From assembly GCF_000003195.3 (NCBI RefSeq), contig NC_012873.2, positions 42,464,061 to 42,528,060 of the forward strand: a DNA stretch of 64,000 bases. Reading direction: 5' to 3'. Of the stretch, positions 31,084 through 43,759 are shown piece by piece (the first letter of the stretch is position 1; every line of letters begins with the position of its first letter). The stretch is from Sorghum bicolor. Lineage: Eukaryota > Streptophyta > Magnoliopsida > Poales > Poaceae. The position numbers were made by a program, and so were the translations under genes. The notes beneath the pieces were generated by a model. It saw nothing but the letters and a program-made list of their open reading frames with translations. It was not told the origin of the DNA and ran no database searches.

Positions 31084-34000
31084 AGCTCTTGTTTTGGAAC
31101 TGCCGGGGGTTGGGAAACCCCCGAGCAGTTCGAGGGCTCCTGCGGTGTCAAGGCGCTGAGGGAGCGGATGTTCTTTTCTTGTCGGAAACAAAACTCGACG
31201 AGAGGGGGATGATGGTGTTTAAGAAGAAACTGAGTTTGGCGCACTCGGAGGTGGTGGACTGCGAAGGAAAGGGAGGAGGGCTAGCTGTGTTGTGGAGGAG
31301 TGGGGTTAATATGGTTCTGAAGAGCAAGTCGAAGAACCATATTGATATGGAGGTCCAGGAGACCGGCGGGGATAAGTGGAGATGCACGGGGGTTTATGGT
31401 GAACCAGAAATGAAGAATAAGACTTGGGAGCTCATGGAGGAGCTCAAGGAGCAGGATGGGGACCACTTACCGTGGTTGTGTGCAGGAGATTTCAACGAGA
31501 TCCTGTACCACTATGAGAAGGAGGGGGGCATCCCTAGGACACAAGCCTGTCTGGATAGGTTTAAAGAGGTCCTGGAGACGTGTGAGCTGGACGACCTGGG
31601 ATTCTCGGGTGATGTATTTACGTGGAGGAATAAACATAATAAAGGCTCCACATACATTCGGGAACGACTGGATCGCGCAGTTGCAAACATGAGCTGGCGA
31701 ATGAAATTTCCATTGGTCAATGTGAAGAATGGTGATACATACCATTCTGATCATCGTCCAGTAGTGGTGGATACGGAAATGATACACAAATGCAGAGGGG
31801 GTGGGGGAGGTTTCAAGTTTGAGGCGAGCTGGGTGAAAGAAGCTGGGTGTAGGGAGGTGATCGAAGGTGCATGGGGACAGAGGGGAGATGCAGGAGGTGA
31901 CTTGGGGGAGAGATTGCGTGGAGTGGCTTCCAGTCTGAAGGATTGGAGTGAAAATGTCCTTGGCGATTTAGAAAAGAGATTGAGGGGAGCAAAAAAAGAA
32001 TTAGAGAAGTGGCGAAGGGCACCAATCAGTGATCTTTCAGTTCAACGTGAAGCCCTCTAGTGCTTTAAAGTAGACTGTCTTGAGGAGCAAATTGATTTAT
32101 ATTGGAAGCAAAGAGCACACGTGAACTGGCTGCAGTTCGGGGATCGAAATACGAAGTATTTCCACAATGCCTGTTCGGCGAGAAGGAGAAGAAATAGAAT
32201 TGGTGATATGCGGAGGGAGGATGGAGTTTGGGTGGTCGAGGAGGAAGAGAAGAAGGAGCATATTTCTAACTATTTTTCGCAGCTTTTCAGGTCTAATACA
32301 AGCATGAATGAACAGCGCATGCAGCAACTGCTTGACGCGGTGAAGCTTGGTGTTATGGCTGAGATGAACGCTGGACTGGTGGCTGAGTTCACTAACGAAG
32401 AAATCAAAGCTGCTGTCGAGGCCATTGGGGATTTAAAAGCACCAGGGCCCGATGGGATGCCGGCACTTTTCTTCAAACAATACTGGGATGTTGTGGGAGA
32501 ACAATTAACCAGAGAAGTTCAGCAGGTGTTGAGAGGTGGAAGGATGCATGAAGGGTGGAATGACACTATCATATCTCTGATCCCCAAGGTGGACAAGCCA
32601 CAAAAAGTTACGGAGTTGAGGCCGATTAGCCTATGCAATGTTGTCTACAAAGTGATATCCAAGGTACTCGCTAACAGACTAAGAGCTGTTTTGCCAGAGC
32701 TGATTACCCCAAATCAAAGCGCCTTTGTACTAGGGCGGCTAATCTCGGACAACATTCTTATAGCCTATGAAGTTACACACTATTTGTTGAACAAGAGGGA
32801 AGGAAAAACAGGTTTTGCTGCAATCAAACTGGATATGAGTAAAGCCTATGATAGAGTCGAGTGGATCTTCCTGGAAAAGATGATGAGGCAAATGGGGTTT
32901 GCGGAGCAGTGGATTGCCCTGATTATGGAATGTGTGTCGACAGTCAAGTATAGGGTGAAGGTAAATGGTGATCTGACTGATAGTTTTGTGCCTGGGAGAG
33001 GTCTGAGGCAAGGGGACCCGTTGTCACCATATTTGTTCCTGTTATGTGCTGAAGCCTTCTCGGCCTTATTGAGAAAAGGAGAAGAGGATGGTCTTCTCGC
33101 TGGTGTGAGGATCTGTCACAATGCGCCCAGCATATCACACCTGTTGTTCGCCGACGACTCGCTCATTATGATTCGTGCGAATGAAGGGGATTGCGCGCAT
33201 CTGCAGGAGGTTCTCCAGCTATACGAAGACTGTTCTGGCCAAATGATCAATAAGGCCAAGTCGGCTATTCTATTCAGCAAGAACACAAGCCCAGCAAACA
33301 AGAGGAAAGTGTGTGACCTGTTACAAGTCACAAAGGAGACTATGAGCGAGAAGTATCTGGGACTCCCAGTGCATGTAGGTAGATCAAAGGTCAATACCTT
33401 TGCCTACTTGAAGGATAGGGTATGGAAGCGTATGCAAGGATGGAATGAGAGGTTCCTATCCTGGGCCAGAAAGGAGATTTTGATCAAGGCGGTAGCTCAA
33501 GCCATCCCAACCTTTGCCATGGGGTGTTTTGATCTTACGAAATCACTATGCGACCAAATAGGGGCAATGATCTGCAGATTTTGGTGGAATCAGCACGAGG
33601 GGCAACATAAAATCCATTGGCTGGGTAAGGAACAACTACTGAAACCAAAGGAAGAGGGGGGGCTCGGGTTTAGAGACATCCATTCCTTCAACATGGCTAT
33701 GTTGGCCAAACAGGGATGGCGTCTCCTTAAGGAGCCAGAATCATTATGCGCTAGGGTGTTGAAGGCCAAATATCACCCCAATGGATCGGTACTGGATGCC
33801 CAACCTCGGAGGGGTATGTCGTATTCATGGCGAAGTATCCTACTTGGTCTGGAAGTGGTAAAGAAAGGCATGATTTGGCGTGTTGGAGATGGGGCAGGTA
33901 TTCATATCTGGTCTGATCCATGGCTTCCAAGAGATGAGTCAAGAAAACCCCTCACCCCGAGAGGACATAGTTTGGTGGAGTCTGTGGATGAGCTGATCGA

Positions 34001-35216
34001 CCCACATACTGGCACTTGGGATGAGCAACTAGTATCTGATCTCTTCTGGGAAGAGGATGCTGCTGTGATTTTGGCGCTCCCCATTCATCAGGGTCGGGAA
34101 AACTTCATCAGCTGGCACTTTGAGAAGCTGGGCATCTTCAGTGTCAAGAGTGCATACAGGGTCGCAAGGAAAATGGTCATAAATTCCAACACAGCGAATG
34201 GGCAACAGGGGAGTACAAGCAGGGGCGTGGATAGTGTTTGGAAGTCAATATGGCGACTGAAATGCCCAAACAAACTTAAACACTTCCTCTGGCGCTTTGG
34301 GCATAACAGCCACCCACTGCGAATCAACCTGGTGAGAAGAGGCATGACAATACCAACCCGTTGTCCGGTATGTAACCAATCGGAGGAAGATGGTGGCCAT
34401 CTGTTCTTCAAATGCAAGGCGGCAAAACAACTATGGCGGGCGATCGGTTTGGAGTCTGACAGGAAGACCTTGGCAAAAAAACAGATGGCTCTTGATACGG
34501 TGGAATTTATCCTGTCATCCACTGAACAAAAGAAGCTCCTAATGGTCACAACACTTTGGTATCTATGGTCGGAGAGGAATCTGATCAGGGAAGAAGGTAA
34601 GAAACGAGGACTTGAATGTCTGGTTCGAAGTGTGGAGATATATACAAAGGAGATAAAGGAAGCTGCTACTGTGATCAAGGTGAACGCAACCCCCTGCGCG
34701 CGAAGAGCTGAAAAATGGGTGAGACCACCGAGAGGCAGTCTCAAAATAAACTGCGATGGATCATTTCATCAAAGTTCCAAAGCAGGCAGCTAGGGCGCTC
34801 TTATCCGGGATTGGGATGGCGATGTGGTGCTTGCTGGGAGAGGGAAGGTGAATCACCTGCTCAACCCCCTCCAAGCTGAGATCATTGCCTGTCTCCGTAG
34901 AATACAAATGGCGATCACAGTGGGAGCTGGTTATATCATTCTGGAAACTGATGCCCAGGAGGTTGTGAAGGCGATCAGGTCAAGCTGTTATGATGATTCG
35001 ACTTTGGGACACTTATTCCATGAAGCCAAAGCTTTGTTAGCTCTGAATTTTATTCAGTTTGAGTGTGTGTTTGTTGCTAGAGAATGTAATAGGGCTGCCC
35101 ACGAGTTGGCTGTTCGGGGCTCTCTGTGTAATGAGGGGGAAGAGGTGGTCTCCATCCATCTTCCTCAATCCATGGATGTAATAGTTGCTAAAGATTTGTT
35201 AGCCAGTTATCAATGA
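31080..35216 (+). pseudogene. LINE ORF2: endonuclease, reverse transcriptase, zinc finger and RNase H
   Basis: ATG at 31080-31082 overlaps the ORF1 stop (ATGA). The AP-type endonuclease starts MKLLFWNCRGLGNP and includes LSETK, CAGDFNEI, TWRNKH and YHSDHRPVVV, with catalytic N, E, D/N and SDH present. After a TAG at 32058-32060 come the linker (WLQFGDRNTKYFH) and reverse transcriptase (LKAPGPDGMPALFF, ISLIPKV, LRPISLCNVVYK, GLRQGDPLSPYLF, and FADDSLIM). Then come the zf-RVT region (CPVCNQSEEDGGHLFFKC) and RNase H (INCDGSF, ETDAQ, CNRAAHELA), which is interrupted by TAG at 34791-34793 where Trp is expected. All catalytic motifs persist, so inactivation may be relatively recent. It acts by target-primed reverse transcription. 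Confidence 0.93.
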
Positions 35217-35374
35217 GAAATCATCCAGCTTCAAAAAAATTCTCTCCTTTTGTCCCGCCGCCCTACAACGGGACTAGACCTTGTTTTCTCCTTATTAGTT
35301 TCTTTGCATGGCTTCTCTCTCTCTTCTTCCTTTGCCTTTGCATTGCATGGCTTTTCTCTCTTCTTCATTTTCTT

Positions 35375-35501
35375 GAGCCTGTAATCTCGCTGAAAAGCCA
35401 TGAATGAAAGTACTATTTACTGATTTATTATGAGATAAAAACACTGCTGAATGACTGACACAATTCAACAATTCAACAGATAAGCTCAAACGAACAGGCT
35501 G
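35375..35501. mobile_element. Possible small MITE at the LINE 3' side
   Basis: agcctgtaatctcgctg at the left and caaacgaacaggct at the right form only a 7-bp inverted match. The right end resembles the ...AAACGAACAGGC ends of a common grass MITE group, and gccatgaat is also typical of that group. No target duplication was confirmed. Confidence 0.35.
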
Positions 35502-35629
35502 ATGAAGTAGCAACTAGTCATGAGGGATTAGGGTTTTTATACTCTTCATTCCAAATTATAAGATATTTTAGTTTTTTTATGTACATAGGTTTTCTATGTA
35601 CTTAGATATACGCTATATATAGATACATA

Positions 35630-36119
35630 GGCCTTGTTTAGATGTGAAAATTTTTTAGATTTTGCTACTGTAGCACTTTCGTTTGTTTGTGGCAAATATT
35701 TTTTCTGGAATACGCAGGAGAGCTGCGTATCATTGCATTAAGATAGGAGAGAAAAAAAAGAGACATAAATGCCGAAGTACAAAACAGGTTCAACACCACC
35801 CCAAACTCACACCAACACACGCAAAGGAACACTAAAACACAAAAACCATCCTAAAAAACAACCACTCCAGACAAAGAAAGACGACCAAAAAACACTACAA
35901 AAAGCCTCTAACCACCATTGCGAACAGCAACCAGACTTCTAAGTCTTCTGTCCATCATAGACTAACTAGGGTCAAAAGATTCGTCTCGCGATTCGCAAGC
36001 AAACTGTGTAATTAGTTTTTGTTTTCGTCTATATTTAATGCTTCATGCATGTGCCACAAGATTCGATGTAACGGAAAATCTTAAAATTTTTTTAGTTTTT
36101 GGACGAACTAAACAAGGCC
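35630..36119. mobile_element. Tourist/PIF-type MITE nested in the Stowaway
   Basis: Starts ggccttgtttagatgtg and ends acgaactaaacaaggcc, a near-perfect inverted pair. The body has ctactgtagcactttcgttt, aaagattcgtctcgcg and atatttaatgcttcatgcat. It belongs to the same broad family as the MITE split by Gypsy-1. The flanking 3 bp are ATA on both sides (35627-35629, 36120-36122). It is split by an L1 tail. Confidence 0.93.
35701..35947 (-). mobile_element. 5'-truncated L1 tail inside the MITE
   Basis: On the minus strand the insert ends ATGATACGCAGCTCTCCTGC, GTATTCCAG, then an A-run (the T-run near 35699-35704). This is the conserved 3' end of grass L1 elements. About 245 bp remain and no coding region is left. 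The MITE sequence resumes at about 35948 (tccatcatagactaactagg). The exact target duplication could not be fixed. Confidence 0.85.
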
Positions 36120-36180
36120 ATAATAAAAACCTTATATATAGGAAATCCAAAACGTCTTATCAATTTAGAGACGGGTAGTA

Positions 36181-36774
36181 CTTTGGTGTGTGATTTGAAA
36201 CTAAGCGGTACTGATACATACATTTTTTTAAGTACAAGGAGCACCAAAACAAATCGTGATACGGCAGTAATCAAGTTTTTTGAACTCAATCGTATCATGC
36301 TACATCCAGAGTTGCTTGTTCAAAATTCCACCGATGATGAACCAGACAACAAATATTTTCGATTGGACTACTATCGATTTCCTGTACATTTTATCAGGAA
36401 CATACCTGAAGCAGCATGTATAGCTGCAAATAGAAATGCAGATTTAGATTTTCGCTGGCATTACACATACTCAACATATAGATCAATGTACTTTAATGAC
36501 AAATATTGAACTAAAGAATATACTTTCTATGCAAGTCAATCAAGTATCCATCGTCCACATCCCTGCAAGTCAATCTCATACCCAGTATCCCCCTCTTAAG
36601 TTCGAAAGAAATTTAGCAATACAAATTCAGAACTGTCAAAATGAAGGGTATTCCAACTGCTAATAGAGCTCTGATTGACATTAGCACATAGCCTATGTTC
36701 CTACGACAGCAGGTATGTGTAGCTTGGCACCACTTGGAAATTCCTCTCTTTCAGATACCATTCAAAGCGGAAAG
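36181..36774. other. Unassigned spacer; includes the probable 3' UTR of the ARID-HMG gene
   Basis: A plus-strand frame continuing to 36509 has no recognised domain. The right part should hold the 3' UTR of the minus-strand gene ending at 36775. No clear polyadenylation signal was singled out. Confidence 0.4.
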
Positions 36775-39700
36775 TCATGAATCAGGTGGCACATTATCTT
36801 TCTCATCTGCCTTGGGGTTTTCTCTCCGCCGCAACTCAAAGTGGTCCCCATCGGCAGAGGGATCAGGGTGTCCAGGAGAACCAGTTGTTTCCACGCTCAC
36901 CTCAGGGGACGTTTCAGTGTTGAGCTCGTCTTCTACAGGTTTTTCTCCTGAATGGTCACTTTCATCACTACTGCTGTACCCTTGATTTGACAGCAGCATA
37001 TCACCTTCGCTCACCTTGGAGTCTACTTCATCAATCGTCACTTCTGTCACAGGGAGTCTCTGCTCGATAGGCACAGCATTGCTGATAGGTTGGCCTGTCC
37101 TCAGTTCTTCTTTGTAAGCAGCCAACTGGGTCCGGTATCGCTCCTTATCCTGTACACCTCTTTCTTGATATACCTGAAATGAAATACCAAGAAGTCATAC
37201 ACAACACATGAATATAGTGTGGAAAGTAAATGCAGGTTCAGAATAGTGACTCTTTAAGATTTTGTCTCCACTTACAGCTTTATCTTCAGGACTTAGATTG
37301 TTCCATCGTTCACCAATCATTTTACTGATCATCCTGTCTTGTCCAGGATATTGTGGCTTAAGCATTCTATGTTGATCCTGGAAGAAGAAATTATAGCCAC
37401 TCCTGTTTGGTTTAGGGTGCCTCGGGTCTGTTGTACTTAGCTTCTTCCTACGTCGTCTTCGGCGACGTCCCCCCTTCAAATCAGTGCTGTTACTTGCAAC
37501 AGGTGGCTCCAGAGTTGGTAGAGCAGATTCTTCAGTGCAATTATAGAGGATTGCTTTGGTGGATTTTGATCCCATAATAACAGTTACTATGTAGCCATGT
37601 TCAAACTTGCCATCAACTATCACATCTACGTCAACATTATCTGAAGACGAGGCTGGATCTGAAACAGTTGAACAAGGAGTGAATAATATAATTTTTAACT
37701 AGCTCGATGCCTGTCCATTGCAACAGGATTTCCAAAAAGTATTCCAGGATTATAGTCATAAAATGTTTTCCATAAATCATTTTCTTTTTTTTTAACATAT
37801 AGAACAGCATAATTAATTTAGAAAATTGTTAAGGCTGCAGAACCATCTACAGGTCAAGTTAGCTATCAAACTCACAAAGTTACAAGCTATGCTTCAATAA
37901 AGATTGAAGAGGCATTAAATGGTCAATATCTTGATAATCAACATATAAGCTAACCTGAAGGAGATGCACTGATACCCCTTTTTCTTTTGTGATAAGCTTG
38001 GGCTTCGGTTTTAACTTCAATGGAGGAATTCGTTCTGGAATCTGCAGAGAGAACAGGGTATGTGTTAAGGGAGATTGCATCATCTAACTAAAAAGATCAT
38101 AAAATTCTGTAGATCACACAGACCTATTTCTTGTTGATGCCAGCCTTGCACTCTAAAGAAGTATAGCTGCTCAAAATGATATAAGAGTGACATATAGTAT
38201 TTCTTCAACATAAAAGAAGCATTTGTCGCAGTGGCAGGGAAAATAAATGATGCAGTCACTTCCCTCCATCTATTCTCTGCCTTCACCTGTGGGAAACAAG
38301 ATTCAGTTATTTATCCACCAGTCTGAGTTGGAATGTTTGCAAATCAAGTGAACTGACAATGAGATAATGATAGTACCACAGTATTTTGAATAAACATGCC
38401 TTCAATTTAGCTTTTACTTGACAAAGATCATGCTTGCCTTCTCATTAACAACAAAACAAATAGCTTGCAAAAAAAATGATGTAAAAGCATCACTTAATAT
38501 CTGTGCCAGTCTAGTGCAACAAATCAGCCACATGGGTGATATGGACTGATATTAAAAGCAGGGTTTAAGTAAACCAAAAGATAATGTGAGGGGTTTAATG
38601 GACAATGCAATATTTTTGGGGAAAAGTAAGGTGGACATTTCATAATTTATCATATGTTCTTGTGTTTCAAGGAAGGATCCATTTCACTCTAGCTACCAAT
38701 ACAAATGTAGGCTAGGACATATCTGTACTTTCTAACAAAGATTAAATTAATTTAAGGAAGCAAAGTACTGTAAGATTTGTAAAAACTAAGGATATTATGG
38801 ACTTACTGAGTCACTGACCATGTGTAGCCTTTACAGCATTATATAGTAAAAGTGGTAAAAAGAATTAGGGATGCCCCGTGATGTGACCAGATATTAAGGA
38901 AAGTTGAATCTACAGTATTATATTCATTTCCTACCTTGTCAATACCACCCCGTGATGTGACCTCCTTATATAGCTGATGAAGATCCAAATCTTTTCCTCC
39001 AATAATCGGCACCCTTACCCCAAAAAAGGGTTAAAAATGAACCAGATGGAGCATGGCAATTAATAAAACTAAATAAAATAATGAAAGCAACTCAGAAGAG
39101 ATTGCCAAAGCAACATGTCATTAGCTGGCATAGTATTAAGAGAGAAAGATTTAAGTAATTTTATCTAGCACGCCAGACATTTTTTAAAAAAAAACTCAGT
39201 TGAAGTACTTTCTGTGTCAAGTAAATTGTTTTTTCAAGGGATAAGCTTGAATATTAGCTCAAATTGATCTAAATGTCAACTTTAAGTGAACAGGAACAGA
39301 AAACGTTCAGTGATCTAAGCCAACCACATAGAAAGGAAAGTCTGTCCTCGATATTTTGAGAAAGGAGAATAGCACATAATACTATTCTATCAGTTTAATT
39401 AGATAATCCAATTGACGTTAGGAATTTGGGACACAACAGTTGAATTTCCATACATAGTTGTATGAAACAGCAGACAAAAACAAAGAATATGCTACAAGCA
39501 AACGACCTTCCTTTGCTCCAGGTCTATCTAATTCGGATGGCCATACATTTGGATGAAAACAACACTAAAGCTTGAAGCCAAATACACCTTACATGGTATT
39601 GCAATTTGCAACATGTAATAACCTCTCAAAGCAAGCCAGCAAGCAGAACAAATCAGAGAACTAATCAATTCTTTTGGTGACAAAAGACATCCTGGTTGTT

Positions 39701-40738
39701 CAATACATCAGATATCATTTTTAATTACAAAAGGGTGACTCTAGTTAACAAACACTAGAATCTCAGAGAAATGAGAAATATATGTCGCTACTGTTATTAC
39801 CAGAAAAATAAAAAATGCTCACACATGATTGAAATACGATATTTCAATACAGACACCAAAGAAAAATAAGTGTGTTTCACATACATAACCCGCTGGTAAA
39901 TGGATTCCTATGCCACTACCGACTAACATAATGTCCTGACAAAGTCCCCAGAAAACAAGAATCATATTTCATCCTCGACAAAAACAAGAATCCCAGATGC
40001 AAACAGGATAATTGGAGCAAACCATCTCATACCCAGAAAACAAAAATCGAAAATAGCATCAAGCTACCAATGTAGGCCATCCGACATATGGATGGCCGCA
40101 ATCCCCAACCCGTGTTGGAGGATTTGGTCCACACATAAATAAATGTTATAAAGAGAACACAAACACGGGTTGATTAGTCAAAATCGATGGCATGCGGCTT
40201 CCCAGATCGCAGGCATTTGCATCACACATTACTAGTAGGATAGGATCGGCACCGCCCCCTCAAACTTCTCTTTCCCACCACGCATTTATATCAAGTTGCG
40301 ATTTTCGCGCATCGAATTCAAGAAATTACAGATAATAAAAGCAACAAGGACAGTAACAACTGTAACGGCACCAACGCATCAGACGCACAAGAAAACGCGA
40401 CAAGGGAATTAAAAAATGCAGCAACCAGATCGGCACCGGCGGCGATGTCATGCGAGGATTGGAAGTCGGAAAAATGCTTACTTGAGCCTGGTGCCCATCT
40501 GCGCGTGCAGCCCCTCGAGCGCCGCCCTGAAGCGCGCGGCGTCTGCCACCACGTCCGCGTGCTCCGCCACCCGCGCCGGGTAGGCCACGAACCTCCCCCT
40601 GGCGCCGGCCGCTGAGGCCGTCATGGTCGGCGCCACCTCCGCCTTCTCTTTTCCCTTCGCGACCACAGCCGCATCCGCGTCCGCGACGGCCTTCTTCTCC
40701 GCTTCCGCTGCCGCCGCCGCCGGTGCCGGCTCGCTCAT
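36775..40738 (-). CDS. ARID-HMG protein (high mobility group B protein 9/10/15-like), six coding exons
   Basis: Coding exons on the minus strand are 40738-40482, 39013-38935, 38286-38124, 38041-37955, 37658-37276 and 37173-36775. All have GT/AG borders and compatible phases, for a total of 1,368 nt and 455 residues. Residues 1-48 are Ala/Lys/Glu-rich. An ARID/BRIGHT DNA-binding domain spans about 50-160 (FRAALEGLH, IIGGKDLDLHQLYKEVTSRGG, NRWREVTASFIFP, LKKYYMSLLYHFEQLYFF). A basic patch of seven Arg lies near 260-266. An HMG box spans about 273-343 (HPKPNRSGYNFFFQDQHR, ISKMIGERWNNLSPEDK). The C-terminal 110 residues are acidic and Ser-rich. Plant ARID-HMG proteins are nuclear, bind AT-rich DNA and act with transcription factors; Arabidopsis HMGB15 is the type example and of similar length. 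The start is the first ATG in the frame that opens into the Ala-rich leader. Confidence 0.93.
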
Positions 40739-40869
40739 CTGCCCTGCACAAACACGACGGAACAGTCGTCATCGTCGCCTGCGCCCCGGCGGCAGAGACG
40801 CGTGGAGGCGAGACGAGGTGGTGGTGGTGGTGGCCACCCACCTCCTCTCTCTCTCTCTCTCACTCACTC
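40739..40869 (-). promoter_or_regulatory. Leader/promoter-proximal region of the ARID-HMG gene with GA/CT microsatellite
   Basis: The minus-strand leader contains a (GA)n run (plus strand ctctctctctctct, about 40843-40862), a (CCA)n patch, and an upstream ATG near 40777 in another frame. That frame continues past the main start, so it would act as an overlapping uORF if included in the mRNA. A gtttgtgcag acceptor-like site lies just before the start, so a 5' UTR intron could remove it. GA-rich leaders are common in plant core promoters. Confidence 0.45.
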
Positions 40870-43009
40870 ATCAAAGATATATATTTTTTTTTTTTCTGAA
40901 TGAATCTGTAAAAGGAAGAAGGAAAGGTGCCATGCTATGCGATGACACACCATGTAGGAGGAGAGAGTATGATCCATGCGCTTTGCTTACCTTAACCTCG
41001 TCTTCTCCGTCTAAACAAAACAACTATGCACCCGCGGCGAATATTTTGGTGCTCCCACTTTGGCTTCCTTTAGGTTTTAGGCAAAAGGAGGGATTACTGT
41101 GAGGTTAACGATCTCTTAAAAAAATATACTCCTTCCTATATACTATACTTGGGAACAGATAGGCAGAGAGAGATAACGTTATAACCTAAGGTTGTTCTGG
41201 GGTGGAGGTAGAGAGCCATATGTGTTACCGTCAAATAAAGGAGAGATAAGATGGATGGATGCAAACTGCAAACTTATATATAAGACATCTGCCAATAATA
41301 ATAATAGACATCCATGGATATAGGAAACACATAAAAGAATCCATTTATAAAAACCAGAAAATAAATAGACAATAGAGACTATGACCTATCTAGACATAGA
41401 TGGTTGGAACAATGCATTACAACAATAATAACATCTTACTCAAAAGGATACATCGTATACCATGTGTTTAGTAATATGCGAAATGGTTCTTTTAGCCGAT
41501 TAACAAGTACTATCATATCTGACTTCCATGCAACATCTCTAATATGATTCCTGATTTATGTAGTAACTGTACTTTTGATTCTGTTCTATCAATCCATAAA
41601 CTTTTTTTGACAATTAAAACTATATACAGACGGCGGTGAAATATATGGCACAAGAACAATAAACATTTAATTTTGAGTTCGTCTATGTGTCACTCCCATG
41701 TTTCGCCCTCAACCCCCAACTGATTTTTTTCCTAGGCACTGTTCTTCTTCCTCCTCTAGTCGTCCATCGCTGTTCCTGCTCGTCCTCGCCCCCGCTGCAG
41801 ATCACCGCCCCTCCACAGGCGCTAGGTTTCGCTATAGCGGCCTCCCTCTTCCCCTCCGCCACCACTGCTATCTTTTCTAGCTCCAGCTAGCTCGCCTGCC
41901 ACCATCCAACTTCGGTGATTCTCTTTTGCCCCAACCTGGCTCGGCTGCGCTGCTACTACCTCCAAGGCCCCTAAACCGCCCGACCACCATCCCCACCACT
42001 TGCCCTCCCTGCTTCCCCCGCTCTACCCTTCCATACTCGTGGGAGTTGGAGAAGAAAGAGAGGAGAGGCTTGTCGGAACCCCAGCTACCGCTGCCACTGT
42101 CATCTTCGTCTCTAGTGAAGGAGAAGGAGGAGTTGGGTGCCTACCTTGTTGGCGCCGGCGCCACCGGAACCCGCCGCCACTGTCGGAAGGGAGAGGAAGG
42201 AGCCGCGACCTCAGATGAGTGTGGGATCGGACGGTCTCCACGACGGTGCTGTGCGGATCCGACGGCACAAAATTTGCGCGTTCGTCCCTGCTAAAACACC
42301 CGAATGGTGTTTAGCATGTCTCTTAATTTTATATTGTAAGAAACAAATAACATCTATCACACAAGTTGCACGAATAGCATTGAAATACCATATATCTAAT
42401 GACTAATTAATTAAAGCCTTCGACTAACATTATCATTTTTCCACTTTTGCTTTATATCATCGGTTAGTTATGCTAGTGACAAGAATGGACACTGTTAGAT
42501 ATAAAAGTACAAAATAGAGGTAGGATCTGATCTTAGAGCATCTCTAAGAGACTAGATAAAATTATATTTTAAACATAAAAGATTTAGCTATTATGTAAAA
42601 TAAAAAACTCACTCAAAACATATAGTTCGACAACAGCCTTTGTATATGATAGCTAGTGACGACGACATGTTATATATGACAAGCGAAATTTTAAGAATAG
42701 CATACTTGCTATTTTAGCAAACCAAATAGCATACTTGTTAGACTTTTATATAGCTATTTTGTACAGAAAATTAAGCCGTGGCTCTCCTAGGCTTTTATCG
42801 CTGACATCACTGTCAATAGAGCCGTGTAGAATCACTTATGGACTGCAGGCTCTACAGCGCGATGCAAATTTTTACCCCGTTCCAAAGTTTACCCGCCCAA
42901 GTCGCTGTCAGATAAACTTCTTCAAAAATCCAGGCTCCAGGTATGCAAAGAAAATCAATAATGCTAACGGTTTAATTAGTTCGTACCGCTTTCTCTACTT
43001 CCTCTTATA
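40870..43009. other. Unassigned DNA upstream of the ARID-HMG gene
   Basis: AT-rich with a GC-rich patch at 41690-42290 that keeps several short frames open on both strands, none with a recognisable domain. A gagcatctctaagagactag segment near 42537 resembles the ends of some grass MITEs, but I could not pair it. Confidence 0.4.
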
Positions 43010-43163
43010 CAGGGGCGACGCTACGTTGTCTTTCCCTGGTGCCGGTGCAACACGGTGAAGATATTTTTTCAACTACTGTACTGAGATTTTACCTTATAAT
43101 CCTTCATGTTCTATGATATGTTATAGAGCAATGCACCAGGGATCTGTGCTAACTTCGCCCCTG
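43010..43163. mobile_element. hAT-type MITE with perfect 8-bp duplication
   Basis: A 154-bp element with ends caggggcgacgcta and (inverted) CAGGGGCGAAGTTA, flanked by identical CTCTTATA at 43002-43009 and 43164-43171. An 8-bp duplication and CAGGGGCG ends are the hallmark of hAT-derived MITEs. It has no coding capacity. Confidence 0.93.
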
Positions 43164-43759
43164 CTCTTATATATAACCAGCACGTGTATATATATAAAAG
43201 AAATAAAATAAGATCAACCAAGAGGACTAATTATTTTTTATTAAGAAAAAATAAGCACAATTTAAGTTACGATCCACCACATCCCCTTCCCCTCTAGCAT
43301 CTCGCTACAAGCCACTACACCATGACACACAATTGCCTACAGTCATGTGTTGGCAAAGGGGTTGTTTCAACTACACATTTTCTGTTGGCAATTGTTGAAT
43401 CTTTTAATGTCATATAATTTGTCAGCAATGATGTTGTTTGGCTACAAATCAACTGTCGGCTTTGGTTTGGAGACACTAAAACTGTCGGCAAACATTTGTA
43501 TACACAATAAGTGTAGGCGTAGCCGAGCAAAGCCAACAACTCAAGTGTCGGCAAAAGTGTGTACGGTACTAGTACACAAATGATTTTCAAATGACCTTGT
43601 ATAAAAAAACCATCAATATAAAAGTTGTAGATCTTGAAAAGTTACATAACTTTGTAGTTGATAACTTTTTCATTTGAATTTGTTTAGGGCCTCAAACAAT
43701 CAATATATGCTTAGTTTTGGATAATATATGGGGAACTGAACTCTAATATAGACACAATT

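Larger units (their letters stand above)
29400..35374 (+). mobile_element. L1-type LINE retrotransposon, near full length
   Basis: A roughly 6-kb non-LTR element has a GC-rich 5' leader, ORF1 (29708-31083), ORF2 (31080-35216) and a short pyrimidine-rich 3' region. Exact ends are uncertain: there is no clear poly(A) or target duplication, and a small MITE-like sequence abuts the 3' side. Three in-frame TAG codons and one frameshift make it inactive. Confidence 0.9.
35542..36178. mobile_element. Stowaway MITE (Tc1/Mariner type), interrupted
   Basis: Left end ctcttcattccaaattataag and right end cttatcaatttagagacggg then tag are inverted, flanked by TA at 35540-35541 and 36179-36180. This matches the Stowaway consensus (CTCCCTCCGTCCCAAATTA). 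The interior atacatag arm is interrupted by a Tourist-like MITE at 35630-36119. Confidence 0.9.

Noticed and set aside
32270..34744. Several minus-strand frames within the LINE
   Set aside because: All are antisense to clear RT/RNase H coding sequence.
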